64,000 bases of DNA from Clostridium_F caseinilyticum (lineage in GTDB: Bacteria; Bacillota; Clostridia; Clostridiales; Clostridiaceae), in NCBI RefSeq assembly GCF_046127645.1, contig NZ_CP175919.1, one strand, 5' to 3'. Below, piece by piece: positions 35,638 to 45,005 of this stretch. How positions within the stretch are numbered: position 1 is the first letter of the stretch; every line of letters begins with the position of its first letter. A program made the translations under genes and the position numbers. Under the pieces are notes generated by a model. It saw only the letters and a program-made list of their open reading frames with translations, made no database searches and had not been told where the DNA came from.

Positions 35638-35842
35638 GCATACAAAAAGTGTAGATTATTAACAAATTGCAAAATAAGATAGAAATTAATATTGCTTATG
35701 CAATGTTGTATTAAAATTATATGAAAGACGATATGTAAACGTTTTCTAATATAGAAATATTATCCTAAATGGAAGATAGGTCTATATAGTTAAAAATCGT
35801 CAATATTTATATAAAATTTGGATAAGATTGGGGATATATATA

Positions 35843-36163
35843 ATGATTATATTAAATGAGATTGTGAAACATGATATATTTGGATTAGGGATTATTACGG
35901 AGGTTCAGGATCATAGAATAACGGTGAAGTTTGAAGATGAGATTGAAACAAAGGTTTTTCTATATCCTGAAGCATTTGAAAAATATTTAATAGCAGCAAA
36001 TCCAGAGATAGAAAGCTATGTATTAGATGAATTACGTATAAAAAAAGAGCAGATGCAATTAGAACTTGAAGAAAAAGAACGTGAATCTGATGAGCGAAGG
36101 GAAAAAATAGAAAAGATATCAAATGTAAAGAAGAAAAGGGTAACAAAATCAAGAAAAAAATAA
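35843..36163 (+). CDS. Tudor-like (UvrD C-terminal/CarD-like fold) small protein
   Basis: The first 45 residues, VKHDIFGLGIITEVQ and ITVKFEDEIETKVFLYPEAF, match the Tudor-like domain found at the C-terminus of UvrD/PcrA helicases, which binds RNA polymerase. The remainder is a highly charged helix (EEKERESDERREKIEK) ending in a basic tail (KKKRVTKSRKK). The frame is open from 35828, but GGGG at 35830-35833 favours ATG 35843 (106 residues). It is followed by a CarD-like gene, so it may act on RNA polymerase or repair. Confidence 0.6.
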   Translation: MIILNEIVKHDIFGLGIITEVQDHRITVKFEDEIETKVFLYPEAFEKYLIAANPEIESYVLDELRIKKEQMQLELEEKERESDERREKIEKISNVKKKRVTKSRKK

Positions 36164-36266
36164 AAATTTTTTAAAATTGATTACAAGTATATTTAAAGCT
36201 GAAATAAAAAATACAATTATTTTAAATTTAATTGACAATTTTAAGTAAAGGAGTAGATGAATTGAA

Positions 36267-36611
36267 ATGTTTAGTATTGGAGACTTAATCATCTATTCGG
36301 GACAGGGTATTTGTTGTATAGCTGATATCTGTAAAAAAACATATGGTGATTTTACGAAGGAGGAGTATGTTTTACATCCTATTGAAAATTGCAAATTAAC
36401 AATAGGTATCCCTGTAGATAATGATAAAGTAACAATGTTAGAAATTATTGATAGAAATGAAGCCAAACAAATTATAGAATCGTTTAAGTTTAAAGAAGTA
36501 AATTGGATAGATATATGCAGTCGACGTAATTCAATATATTTAGAAGTTCTACAAAAAGGGAATCGTAAGGAGATTTCTAAGATAGTTAATACATTAATCA
36601 CTACTAAGTAA
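36267..36611 (+). CDS. Short CarD/CdnL-family RNA polymerase-binding protein
   Basis: FSIGDLIIYSGQGICCIADI is the CarD N-terminal RNA polymerase interaction domain start, and YVLHPIENCKLTIGIPVDN completes it. CarD proteins stabilise open promoter complexes. Typical members have about 160 residues with a helical DNA-binding C-terminus; here there are 114, with only a shortened helical end (DRNEAKQIIESFKFKEVNWI). AAAGGAG lies well upstream of ATG 36267. It may be a short paralogue or a truncated gene. Confidence 0.75.
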   Translation: MFSIGDLIIYSGQGICCIADICKKTYGDFTKEEYVLHPIENCKLTIGIPVDNDKVTMLEIIDRNEAKQIIESFKFKEVNWIDICSRRNSIYLEVLQKGNRKEISKIVNTLITTK

Positions 36612-36822
36612 TTACTTCTAATTTTGTTGTAGTATATATATTTATATTATGAATTCTATATAAAGACAGTTATTGCTTGTATTTTTAATAATTAACTTCG
36701 TTGAAATATATAGTACTTTGTTATGAATTTAGGAGGAAATGAATATATTTAAGAAGAAATAATAAATATTAGGAAAGAAAAAATTTTGAAAATATCTTAC
36801 TATTATGGGAAGGGTGATTTAA

Positions 36823-37644
36823 ATGCAAGATATAAAAAGTTATACGGTTTTAAGCAACGGTGTAAAAATGCCTTGGCTTGGATTTGGTACTTATAAGGTG
36901 GAAGATGGAAATACAGTTATTAGCTCAGTAAAAGAAGCACTTAAAATTGGGTATAGTCATATAGATACAGCTTCTTATTATGGTAACGAAGAAGGTGTGG
37001 GAACTGCTATAAAAGAAAGTGGAGTTCCTAGGGAAGATATATTTTTAGTAAGTAAAGTTTGGAATTCAGATCAGGGTTATGATAAAACTTTAAAATCCTT
37101 TGAAGATTCCATAAAAAAACTTGGAACAGATTATCTTGATTTGTTTTTAATCCATTGGCCTCAACCGCTAAGTAAAGAAACATGGAAAGCTTTAGAAAAA
37201 CTTTATAAAGAGGGAAGTGTAAAAGCTATTGGAGTAAGCAATTTTTTGGTTGATCACCTAAAGTGGTTATTAGAAGATGCTGAAATTAAACCAATGGTAA
37301 ATCAAGTAGAATTTCATCCAAGACTTATTCAAAAGGATTTAATAGAATTTTGCAGAAAAAATAGTATACAATTAGAAGCGTGGTCTCCATTAATGAGGGG
37401 AAAAGTATTTCAAATTGAACTTCTACAGGATCTTGCTAAAAAATATGATAAAACAATATCTCAAATTGTTTTAAGATGGGATTTACAGATGGGTGTAGTC
37501 ACTATTCCTAAGTCAGTAACTCCATCAAGAATAAAAGAAAATGCAGATATATTTGATTTTGAAATAAGTAAAGAAGATATGGATAGAATTCAACAATTAG
37601 ACAAGGGATTAAGGGCAGGATCAAATCCTAATAAATATACTTAA
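36823..37644 (+). CDS. Aldo/keto reductase
   Basis: The protein is an NADPH-dependent reductase of the AKR5 type, with 273 residues. The catalytic tetrad is visible: Asp and Tyr in HIDTASYYGNEEGVG, Lys in LVSKVWNSD and His in LFLIHWPQP. The NADP-binding end VVTIPKSVTPSRIKENA is intact. It probably reduces methylglyoxal or other aldehydes. AAGGGTGAT precedes ATG 36823. A tail fragment of a related gene is present near 35117. Confidence 0.92.
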   Translation: MQDIKSYTVLSNGVKMPWLGFGTYKVEDGNTVISSVKEALKIGYSHIDTASYYGNEEGVGTAIKESGVPREDIFLVSKVWNSDQGYDKTLKSFEDSIKKLGTDYLDLFLIHWPQPLSKETWKALEKLYKEGSVKAIGVSNFLVDHLKWLLEDAEIKPMVNQVEFHPRLIQKDLIEFCRKNSIQLEAWSPLMRGKVFQIELLQDLAKKYDKTISQIVLRWDLQMGVVTIPKSVTPSRIKENADIFDFEISKEDMDRIQQLDKGLRAGSNPNKYT

Positions 37645-37844
37645 ATAATGTAGTTAAATTTATAATTTAAATCATTAGAGTATTATTTAGCATAATTTCT
37701 TATTAATATATAATATCTTATAATTATATATCTAAAAGGTACAGATCCTGGATATAAAAGAGTAATTATATATTTTGGATACTTAAGGAAGAAGTATTAA
37801 GAATCGTGTTTATATAATAATTTTTAGATAGGAGTGAATAAGAA

Positions 37845-38699
37845 ATGGTTAGTTATGATACGCTAGAAAATATAGGTATTGAAACATTGCATAAAACATT
37901 TTTAAATGCATTTTCTGATTACCAAGTAAAAACAGACTTGCCTCTTTTTAAGTTTCAACAAATGCTTCAGCGAAGAGGCTATATTCCTAAATCTTCCATA
38001 GGAGCTTTTGAGGATGGCATATTAGTTGGATTCGTTTTAAATGGAATTAGAAATTGGGATGATATATTAACTGCTTATGATACAGGTACAGGTGTTATAC
38101 AACCCTATAGAAAGCAAGGTATAACAAGCAATATGTTATTAAATGTTGGACGATTATTTAAAGAAATGGGAGTAGAACAGTATTTACTTGAAGTAATTCA
38201 ATCAAATACATCTGCATTTCAGCTTTATAAAAAACAAGGATTTAAAATTTTAAGGGAGTTTGAATGTTTTCATTTAGATAAAAACAAATATAATCCTATA
38301 ACAACTTATAAGGTTGAACATATTAATATGATTAATTCTAAGGATTGGAGAGAAATGAAAGAGTTTTGGGATTTCGAGCCATCTTGGCAAAATTCTATTG
38401 ATTCCATTGATGCTGTATCAGATGCATTCATATATTCAGTTGTACGTTTGAATGATAGTATTGTTGGTTATGGAGTTATTGATAAGAAAACAGGAGATAT
38501 ACCTCAAATAGCAGTAAATAAAAATTATAGATATAAAGGAATTGCAAGTAGTATAATTACAGATTTAATTAAAAATACAGACTCACACAATATTAATGTT
38601 ATAAATGTAGATGGAGAATCTAAATCTATGATGAATTTATTACTGAAATTAGGATTTAAGTATGGTGTTAGTCAATATGAAATGATTTTAAAATTATAA
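37845..38699 (+). CDS. Two-domain GNAT acetyltransferase
   Basis: The protein has 284 residues and two GNAT-like halves. The first has GVIQPYRKQGITSNMLLN and TSAFQLYKKQGFKI; the second has IAVNKNYRYKGIASSI and MNLLLKLGFKYG. AGGAGTGA precedes ATG 37845. Such double-GNAT proteins are common in Firmicutes, with unknown substrates. Confidence 0.85.
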   Translation: MVSYDTLENIGIETLHKTFLNAFSDYQVKTDLPLFKFQQMLQRRGYIPKSSIGAFEDGILVGFVLNGIRNWDDILTAYDTGTGVIQPYRKQGITSNMLLNVGRLFKEMGVEQYLLEVIQSNTSAFQLYKKQGFKILREFECFHLDKNKYNPITTYKVEHINMINSKDWREMKEFWDFEPSWQNSIDSIDAVSDAFIYSVVRLNDSIVGYGVIDKKTGDIPQIAVNKNYRYKGIASSIITDLIKNTDSHNINVINVDGESKSMMNLLLKLGFKYGVSQYEMILKL

Positions 38700-39033
38700 T
38701 TTTTATTAAAAAGCTGAAAATAGCTTTTGAATTCTACCAATATTGTTATAACAATAAATATAATATTTTATTTGATGGCTAATATGTAATATTATTCCAA
38801 TGTACCAGTATTTTTCAGGTGAATATATTAGCTATGATTTACTATTATTTTTTTATTTATATAAATATTAAGAGTTTTAATACTCTTATTTTAAAAGTCT
38901 TATATACATTATAAATCTATAAATACTATGTTATTTAAAATTAAAAGATTGTTATATTAAGCTTTATGATAAAAGATCATAAAGTTTTTTTATATTGACT
39001 GTATACTTTAAAAATGAATAATTGGAGGAAATT

Positions 39034-39345
39034 ATGAATAGAAATAAAAGTTTACCATTAACAGAAACAACTTATTATATTCTTTTATCCTTATTAAAGC
39101 CTGGATATGGTTATATCATAATGGAAAAGGTTAAAGAATTAAGCAATTATTAAGTTAAAATAGCAGCTGGAACACTTTATGGAGCTATTGAAAATCTGTT
39201 AAAACAAAAATTGATAAAATTTATAGCAACAGAAGATAATAGACGAAAAGTTTATGTAATTATTGAAAAAGGAAAAGAAGTTTTACGATTAGATTTTGAG
39301 AGAATGCGTCATATGATTGGTATAACAGAAAATAAATTAAAATAA
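39034..39345 (+). pseudogene. PadR-family regulator gene with an internal stop
   Basis: ATG 39034 follows TTGGAGGAA. The frame reads PLTETTYYILLSLLKPGYGYIIMEKV, meets TAA near 39151 (after LSNY), then continues in the same frame as VKIAAGTLYGAIENLLKQ to TAA 39345. The helix-turn-helix is otherwise complete (103 codons). A single nonsense change, probably with a residue changed beside it, seems to have killed it. It sits directly upstream of its usual partner, a DUF2812 protein gene, which is also broken. Confidence 0.8.
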
Positions 39346-39363
39346 TGATTCAGGGGGATTAAT

Positions 39364-39966
39364 ATGCGAAAATTTAGAGGCTTTATTGATTATGACAAGG
39401 AAGAAAAATGGTTAAATGAAATGTATAAAAAGGGGTATGAATTAGAAAGTATATCTTTTCGATATAAATTTACTCCTGTAGAACCAGAAAATGCTACAGT
39501 AAAAATTGATTATAGAATTTTTAAGAATAAAGAAAATTGTGCTTTGTTTGAAGATAGTGGTTGGAAACATCTAGCTAGCAATAAAAGTTCAGGAGTTCAA
39601 TATTTCAAAAAAATTCATAAAAACAGCCAAGAGGATATCTTTTCAGATGAGATGTCAAAGGCATAAAGATATAAAATATTATCTAATAAGTCCATAATTT
39701 CATCAATATGTTTTTTGTAGTAATATCTATATGTTCATATCCAACGGAAGTATTAATATAAATTTAATACTTAATGCTAAATTATTGTATCATACACCAG
39801 GATTATGGAAAAGAACTGGTGAAGTGTTTTAGGTGGCCTTTTATTTGAAACACCATTCGCACTTGTAAGAGGTATTGTATTGTTAATGCCTTTAATACCA
39901 GTTATGTATTGTTATTCAGCAATTAGAGCTAGGATATTATATAATAAAGAAAAAGAGTTTAATTAA
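39364..39966 (+). pseudogene. Broken DUF2812 membrane protein gene
   Basis: The N-terminal domain is intact: MRKFRGFIDYDKEEKWLNEM, ending SDEMSKA and TAA at 39666 after 100 codons. The membrane part that normally follows is still readable downstream in pieces: LYHTPGLWKRTGEVF, then after a shift LLFETPFALVRGIVLLMPLIPV to TAA 39966. The full protein would have about 200 residues. In other Firmicutes PadR and DUF2812 genes form an operon that responds to envelope stress or drugs. Confidence 0.75.
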
Positions 39967-39985
39967 ACATAAAAAATTCAATTAC

Positions 39986-40501
39986 TTAGAAATATATAAT
40001 TCGAACTCTCATGATAAATACAAAATAAAGAACAAGTAACACTGTCAATACTAAAAGTGTTAATCCTACAATAACCAATATTTTATCTAATTTCTTAGTA
40101 TCCAAAAGTCTACTTAGCCCCATATAAAACAGTATCCCCAAGTCGCCACCAAAAGTATTTGTTAGAAGATCAGTTATATCGGTAGCTCCCACTGCTAAAA
40201 TATATTGGCTCACTTCAATAAACAGACTAAAAATCAAAATGTAAATCATATTTTTAATTATTGAATTTTTCTTACCTACTAATTGAGCAACAACTCCTAG
40301 TGGAATAAAAATAATGAAATTAAGTAAAACTTCCTTTCTGCCACCAGATTCCATCAAAGGTATTAAATTAATATGACGATAACTTGCTCCATCAAACGCC
40401 CGACTAATTACAGCACTAGGCGAAATCGAAAATTTAAAAAGCAATATCCAAATTAATAGGAGTCCGTATACTAGCAGTAATATCTTCCCTAATTTTTTCA
40501 T
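39986..40501 (-). CDS. VanZ-like membrane protein
   Basis: The protein has 171 residues and four to five helices. Motifs NLIPLMES, LNFIIFIPLGVV, SLFIEVSQYI and DITDLLTNTFGGDLG are the VanZ family signature; the conserved Asn, Glu and Asp residues are present. VanZ gives low teicoplanin resistance in enterococci, but most members have unknown roles. AAGGAG spacing favours the second ATG (40501). It is convergent with the broken DUF2812 gene. Confidence 0.88.
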   Translation of the reverse strand: MKKLGKILLLVYGLLLIWILLFKFSISPSAVISRAFDGASYRHINLIPLMESGGRKEVLLNFIIFIPLGVVAQLVGKKNSIIKNMIYILIFSLFIEVSQYILAVGATDITDLLTNTFGGDLGILFYMGLSRLLDTKKLDKILVIVGLTLLVLTVLLVLYFVFIMRVRIIYF

Positions 40502-40791
40502 TATCATTTCTCCTTAAAATAATCTTGCCTTAGGGTATGTAAATATATTAAATTTGTTTGCTAATGCAAATAGGATTCAGTGTAATTTTAATTTATATAA
40601 ATGTTATGAAAATTCATTTTTGTCATGCTACGCATTAATTTTCTAATGAAAATTTTTTTAGGCCTTACTGAAAATAATAGATATGATTAAAAATTTTAAC
40701 ATTCTTATATAGATATAGATATTTATTTTTATAGCTATGTATTTATTATTCTAATTCTGATCTATACTCTGTAATCTAAAAAATAGGCTAG

Positions 40792-41005
40792 CTTCAGTAT
40801 ATTAAAAATTGGGATATGTGGGGTAAAGGGCATTCGAAAAAGTTTAGATATTGTTATTTGTTTTTTGAAAATATATTAGAAAAAACTGATTGTTTGAGCC
40901 AATAGCGAGTTATCATTTTTTCAATATATTTAAAAAACAAATTTAGAATATATTAGTGAATTGAGTTGCCCTTCTAGACACATATCCCTTTTTAATATAC
41001 TGAAG
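40792..41005. repeat. Element C, copy 2 (large palindrome)
   Basis: Arms of about 95 bases (from CTTCAGTATATTAAAAA at 40792, to TTTTTAATATACTGAAG ending 41005) are near reverse complements. The loop TGTTTGAGCCAATAGCGAGT lies at 40891-40910. The right end is 12 bases from the adenosine deaminase stop codon. Related sequences are at 21301-21536 and 14880-14942. The stretch 40508-40791 has no gene. Confidence 0.75.
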
Positions 41006-41017
41006 GTGAACTACCTT

Positions 41018-42025
41018 TTAAGTCGTAATTTCCTTAACATATGATTTAAGCATTTCTTTCGTTTCAGAGGATGCAAAGGATGCCTCTACTGCATTTAGAT
41101 ATAATGTTTTGTAATCTTCTATAGACAAATCACAAAATTTATTAAGCATTTCTAGTTCTTTTGTTATAGTAGTATTAGATACTGTCATATTATCTGTATT
41201 TATGGTAACTTTGATGCCATCTTTTAAAAAGCCCATAAGAGGATGAGATTTATAACTTTCAGAAGCTTTAGTATGAAGATTACTTGTTGGACATACCTCT
41301 AGAGGTATATTCTTTTCTTTTACAAGTTTATAAGCTTCAGGACAATTTTTTATATATATTCCATGACCTATCCTCTCAGCATTTAAAAGGTTTATAGCTT
41401 CTAAAACATTTTCACCTATTCCAGTTTCTCCAGCGTGTATAGTTATTCTATATCCATATTCTTTAGCTAATTTTAAAACTTCTACAAATTTTCCTGGGAA
41501 ATGAGGTTCTTCACCACCACAAAGATCTACGGCAACAACGCCTTTACCGATAAATTTTGATCCTTTCTTTACAACCTCAAAGGCTGAAGGAATATCCATA
41601 TTTCTCATACAACCTAATATTAAATTACTTTTTATGTCATAAAGTTTTTCAGCTTTTTTCATTCCGTCTAGTATACTTTCTATAATTTCTTCAATGTTTA
41701 GCCCTTTTTCAATATGTAAAAGAGGAGCAAATCTTACTTCTATATATTTTACATTATCTTTTGCAGCATCTTCTAATAACTCAAAAGATATTCTTTTTAA
41801 ATTTTCTTTTGTTTGCATAACTTTATTAGGTATAAAAAATTTATTTAAATATTCATCTAATGAATTACAATCATCTATTATAGATAAATGTTTTATAAGA
41901 TCTTCTTTATTATAACTAGGGAGAGGAATGCTATCCTTTTTAGCTATATCTAATATTGTATCTACTCTTAATGATCCATCTAAATGGCAATGTAGTTCTA
42001 TTTTAGGAAGTTTTTTGAAATTCAA
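41018..42025 (-). CDS. add: Adenosine deaminase
   Basis: The enzyme converts adenosine to inosine in purine salvage. Zinc and catalytic motifs are ELHCHLDGSLR near the N-terminus, TIHAGETG (about residue 198), RIGHGIYI and KVTINTDN near residue 280. The frame opens at a GTG (42034) that overlaps the ribosome site AAGGAG, so TTG 42025 with 8-base spacing is the probable start (335 residues). It is a single-gene unit between the VanZ-like gene and the divergent YhgE genes. Confidence 0.92.
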   Translation of the reverse strand: MNFKKLPKIELHCHLDGSLRVDTILDIAKKDSIPLPSYNKEDLIKHLSIIDDCNSLDEYLNKFFIPNKVMQTKENLKRISFELLEDAAKDNVKYIEVRFAPLLHIEKGLNIEEIIESILDGMKKAEKLYDIKSNLILGCMRNMDIPSAFEVVKKGSKFIGKGVVAVDLCGGEEPHFPGKFVEVLKLAKEYGYRITIHAGETGIGENVLEAINLLNAERIGHGIYIKNCPEAYKLVKEKNIPLEVCPTSNLHTKASESYKSHPLMGFLKDGIKVTINTDNMTVSNTTITKELEMLNKFCDLSIEDYKTLYLNAVEASFASSETKEMLKSYVKEITT

Positions 42026-42807
42026 ATTAGTCACTCCTTACTATTAACTTTTAAGATAATTTTATATAATAAGTTTATTAAAATGTTAAACTTAATTATA
42101 ATTTATTATGCAAAGTGTGTAAAGTTAGTAATTTAAAAGAAAAATAGATTTAATAAAATAAAACAACGTACATAGCTGGTAATACTTAGCTTTTCTCCAT
42201 TACAAATTGTATTAATTTAAAATATAAAAGTAAACATTTTATTAGTGCTAATAATTAAAATATAATACAATTAAATCCAAAATATACAGGAGTGTAATTG
42301 TTTACTTAAAATTTAAGTATATAAGTTTATAATAGAATGTTGAATAAAGAAAAAATATATAATATTATAAAAAGATGACCATTGTCCATTTTTGAATTTA
42401 GAGTGAGGTTGTATTCACACTAAAGTTAAAAAAATGGTTATACGTTGGATGGAGGCGATAATTACATTATGTTGCGAAAATTTGAACTCAATAATTATAA
42501 TATATTTTTGATAAAGCTTTTGGACTATGAAAAGATCCTATTTAAGATTTAATTATATGGGGTTTAAAAAAGGTATAAAAGTTTTTTAAAAGTAGTAATA
42601 AAGTAAAATTAATTAGAAAATGAAAGAAAGGTTACTTAGGTTCTAACCTAAAGTATTAAGAAAATATGGAATGAATATAGAAGGGAGGAAATTTGCCAAA
42701 ATTTATAATATTATAAAACTTAAGCAGCAAATTAATTATTTTATTTGAGCAAAGAAATTGGAACTAACATTTAAAGTTTTATAAGATTTTGAAAATGGCA
42801 GTAGAGA
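42026..42807. other. Gene-free region upstream of the YhgE genes
   Basis: There is no intact gene. A hairpin near 42393-42426 (TTTAGAGTGA...TCACACTAAAG) followed by AAATGGTTAT and TTGGATGGA recalls a strongly diverged element B. A second small hairpin (CTTAGGTT/AACCTAAAG) lies at about 42634-42652. The region should hold the promoters for the adenosine deaminase and the first YhgE gene, but I could not fix them. Confidence 0.35.
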
Positions 42808-44979
42808 ATGATGAATGGTTTTAGAAATGCAATTAAAGTATATAAAAGAGATATTAAAAGTTTACACAAAAATTTTATTGCAATAGTCATAATATTAGGA
42901 GTGTGTATATTACCATCCCTATATGCTTGGGTTAATATTAAAGCATGTTGGGATCCTTATGAAAATACAAGTACAATACCTATAGCTGTAATTAACAATG
43001 ATAGAGGTGCAAAATTAAAAGGCAAAGATCTGAATATAGGAAATGAAGTGGTTAAAAAACTTAAAAATAATAATAAAATTGGATGGAAGTTTACTAATAA
43101 AAAAGAAGCAGATATGGGAGTTATAGATGGTACATATTATGCAAGTATAGAGATACCAGAAGATTTTTCTGGAGATATAATTAGTATTTTGTCTGATAAT
43201 CCCAAACATCCAGAAATAATTTACAAAGTTGATACAAAGGAAAACCCTGTAGCATCGAAGATAACTGGAATGGCTAAAACTACATTAATAAATGAAATAA
43301 CCACTAATTTTGTTACTACTGTAAATGAGACTATATTTTTCTCTATAGATGGAATAGGAAAAAATTTAGAAGCTAATAAGAATGAAATAATAAAGCTTAA
43401 AGGCACTATTATTTCAATGAATAAAAATATGGATTTAATTTTAGCAGGGTTACAAAATGTGAATACAAATTCTAAAAATTTAAATGAATTTTTAGGAATA
43501 ATAAAAACTACTTTCCCAGAAATAGCTAAAGGATTAGATGATGCTACATCTAAAACCTTTAATACAAAGGAAACAATCAATAAAACTAAAAATATGTTAA
43601 ATAATTCATTTTATAATATAGATCTTACACTAAAACAATCTATGGCTACGAATAACCGTGTTGAGGCATTCTTAGATAAATTAATAGTTTTAAATAATAA
43701 ATCTTCAAACAGTGAAATAAATAAATCAATATTAAATTTAATTATGGATATAGATACTGCAAATAAGAATATTGATTCTATGATAGAATTTCTTCAAGGT
43801 ATAAATAATGTAAAGCCAAATGCTAAAGTATCCAAGCTTATAGTATCTCTTAAAAATATTAAAGATAATTTAAATGGAGAAAAAGAAAAATTATTGAAGA
43901 TGCAAGAAACTCTTTCAAATTCAAATAAAATAAATGAAAGTTTAATAAATGAATTAAAGGTAAATACAGTTAATTCCAATAAAAAAATTGAAAATGAAAT
44001 AAATACTTTTAATTCAAGCACAAAGAATGAGTTAAATAATATATCTAATAGTTTTCAAAAATCCATGGATGATGCTAGTGAATTTATAAAATTAGGCAGT
44101 GGGTTAAATACACAAATAGAAAATTTATTAAAAACTTCTGAAAAAGGAACAGAATTATCAGATAAAGTAACTGGAGAATTAATTGATAAGTTAAAAGAAT
44201 ACAAAGGTGTAATAGGTGAAATAAGCAAAAGATTAGAGTCAGTTAATGATGAAGATTTAGTACAAATAATAAGTATACTTCAAAACAATCCTATATTAAT
44301 GTCACAGACTTTAGCATCTCCCTTTAATGTTAAAGAGGAATCAATATATGCTATACCTAATTATGGATCTGCTATGACTCCAGTATATAGTGTACTAGCT
44401 CTTTGGGTAGGAACCTTAATACTAGTTTCTTTATTAAAAACAGAAGTAATAGATTTTGAAGGCAGTGAAAATATAACAGTAAGACAAAAATACTTTGGAA
44501 AGATGCTTACATTCATAACTTTAGCTGCTATACAGGGAATTATAGTGGCTGTAGGAGATAAAGTTATACTCGGAGTGTATACAATTAATTTTCCGCTTAT
44601 GATTATGTTTTCTTTAGTATCTTCCATAACATTTGTTATAATAACTTATACTTTGGTAGCTTTATTTAGTAAATTTGGTAATGCACTTGCAATAGTATTC
44701 ATGATATTACAATTAGCAGGTAGTGGTGGAACTTATCCAATACAAGTAGATCCATTAATATTTAGAATACTTCAACCTTTTTTCCCATTCACCTATAGTA
44801 TAGGAGGATTTAGAGAAGCCATAGGAGGTCCTCTTGTATCTAGTGTGCTATTAGATTTTTCAATGCTTATATTAATGTCTATTGTATTTATTTTAATAGG
44901 ATTTTTCTTAAAGGCATCAGTACACCATAAGGTTAATAAGTTTGATGAAAATTTTAAGGCTTCAGGAATATCAGAGTAA
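42808..44979 (+). CDS. YhgE/Pip domain membrane protein
   Basis: The protein has 723 residues. An N-terminal helix (FIAIVIILGVCILPSLYAWVN) is followed by the YhgE/Pip N-terminal domain, a long helical, largely coiled-coil extracytoplasmic region (about 190-500), and about five C-terminal helices. PNYGSAMTPVYSVLALWVG and FTYSIGGFREAIGGP are the signatures of the C-terminal domain. The family includes the phage receptor Pip and relatives of the type VII secretion protein EsaA. The ribosome site is weak; ATG 42811 is an alternative start. A close paralogue follows. Confidence 0.88.
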   Translation: MMNGFRNAIKVYKRDIKSLHKNFIAIVIILGVCILPSLYAWVNIKACWDPYENTSTIPIAVINNDRGAKLKGKDLNIGNEVVKKLKNNNKIGWKFTNKKEADMGVIDGTYYASIEIPEDFSGDIISILSDNPKHPEIIYKVDTKENPVASKITGMAKTTLINEITTNFVTTVNETIFFSIDGIGKNLEANKNEIIKLKGTIISMNKNMDLILAGLQNVNTNSKNLNEFLGIIKTTFPEIAKGLDDATSKTFNTKETINKTKNMLNNSFYNIDLTLKQSMATNNRVEAFLDKLIVLNNKSSNSEINKSILNLIMDIDTANKNIDSMIEFLQGINNVKPNAKVSKLIVSLKNIKDNLNGEKEKLLKMQETLSNSNKINESLINELKVNTVNSNKKIENEINTFNSSTKNELNNISNSFQKSMDDASEFIKLGSGLNTQIENLLKTSEKGTELSDKVTGELIDKLKEYKGVIGEISKRLESVNDEDLVQIISILQNNPILMSQTLASPFNVKEESIYAIPNYGSAMTPVYSVLALWVGTLILVSLLKTEVIDFEGSENITVRQKYFGKMLTFITLAAIQGIIVAVGDKVILGVYTINFPLMIMFSLVSSITFVIITYTLVALFSKFGNALAIVFMILQLAGSGGTYPIQVDPLIFRILQPFFPFTYSIGGFREAIGGPLVSSVLLDFSMLILMSIVFILIGFFLKASVHHKVNKFDENFKASGISE

Positions 44980-45005
44980 ATATAGAAATTCAAGAGGTGA
45001 AACAT

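Noticed and set aside
36267..36611. CarD-like gene as a pseudogene
   Set aside because: It is shorter than typical CarD, but the frame, ribosome site and N-terminal domain are intact and no lost tail can be read downstream, so it was kept as a gene.
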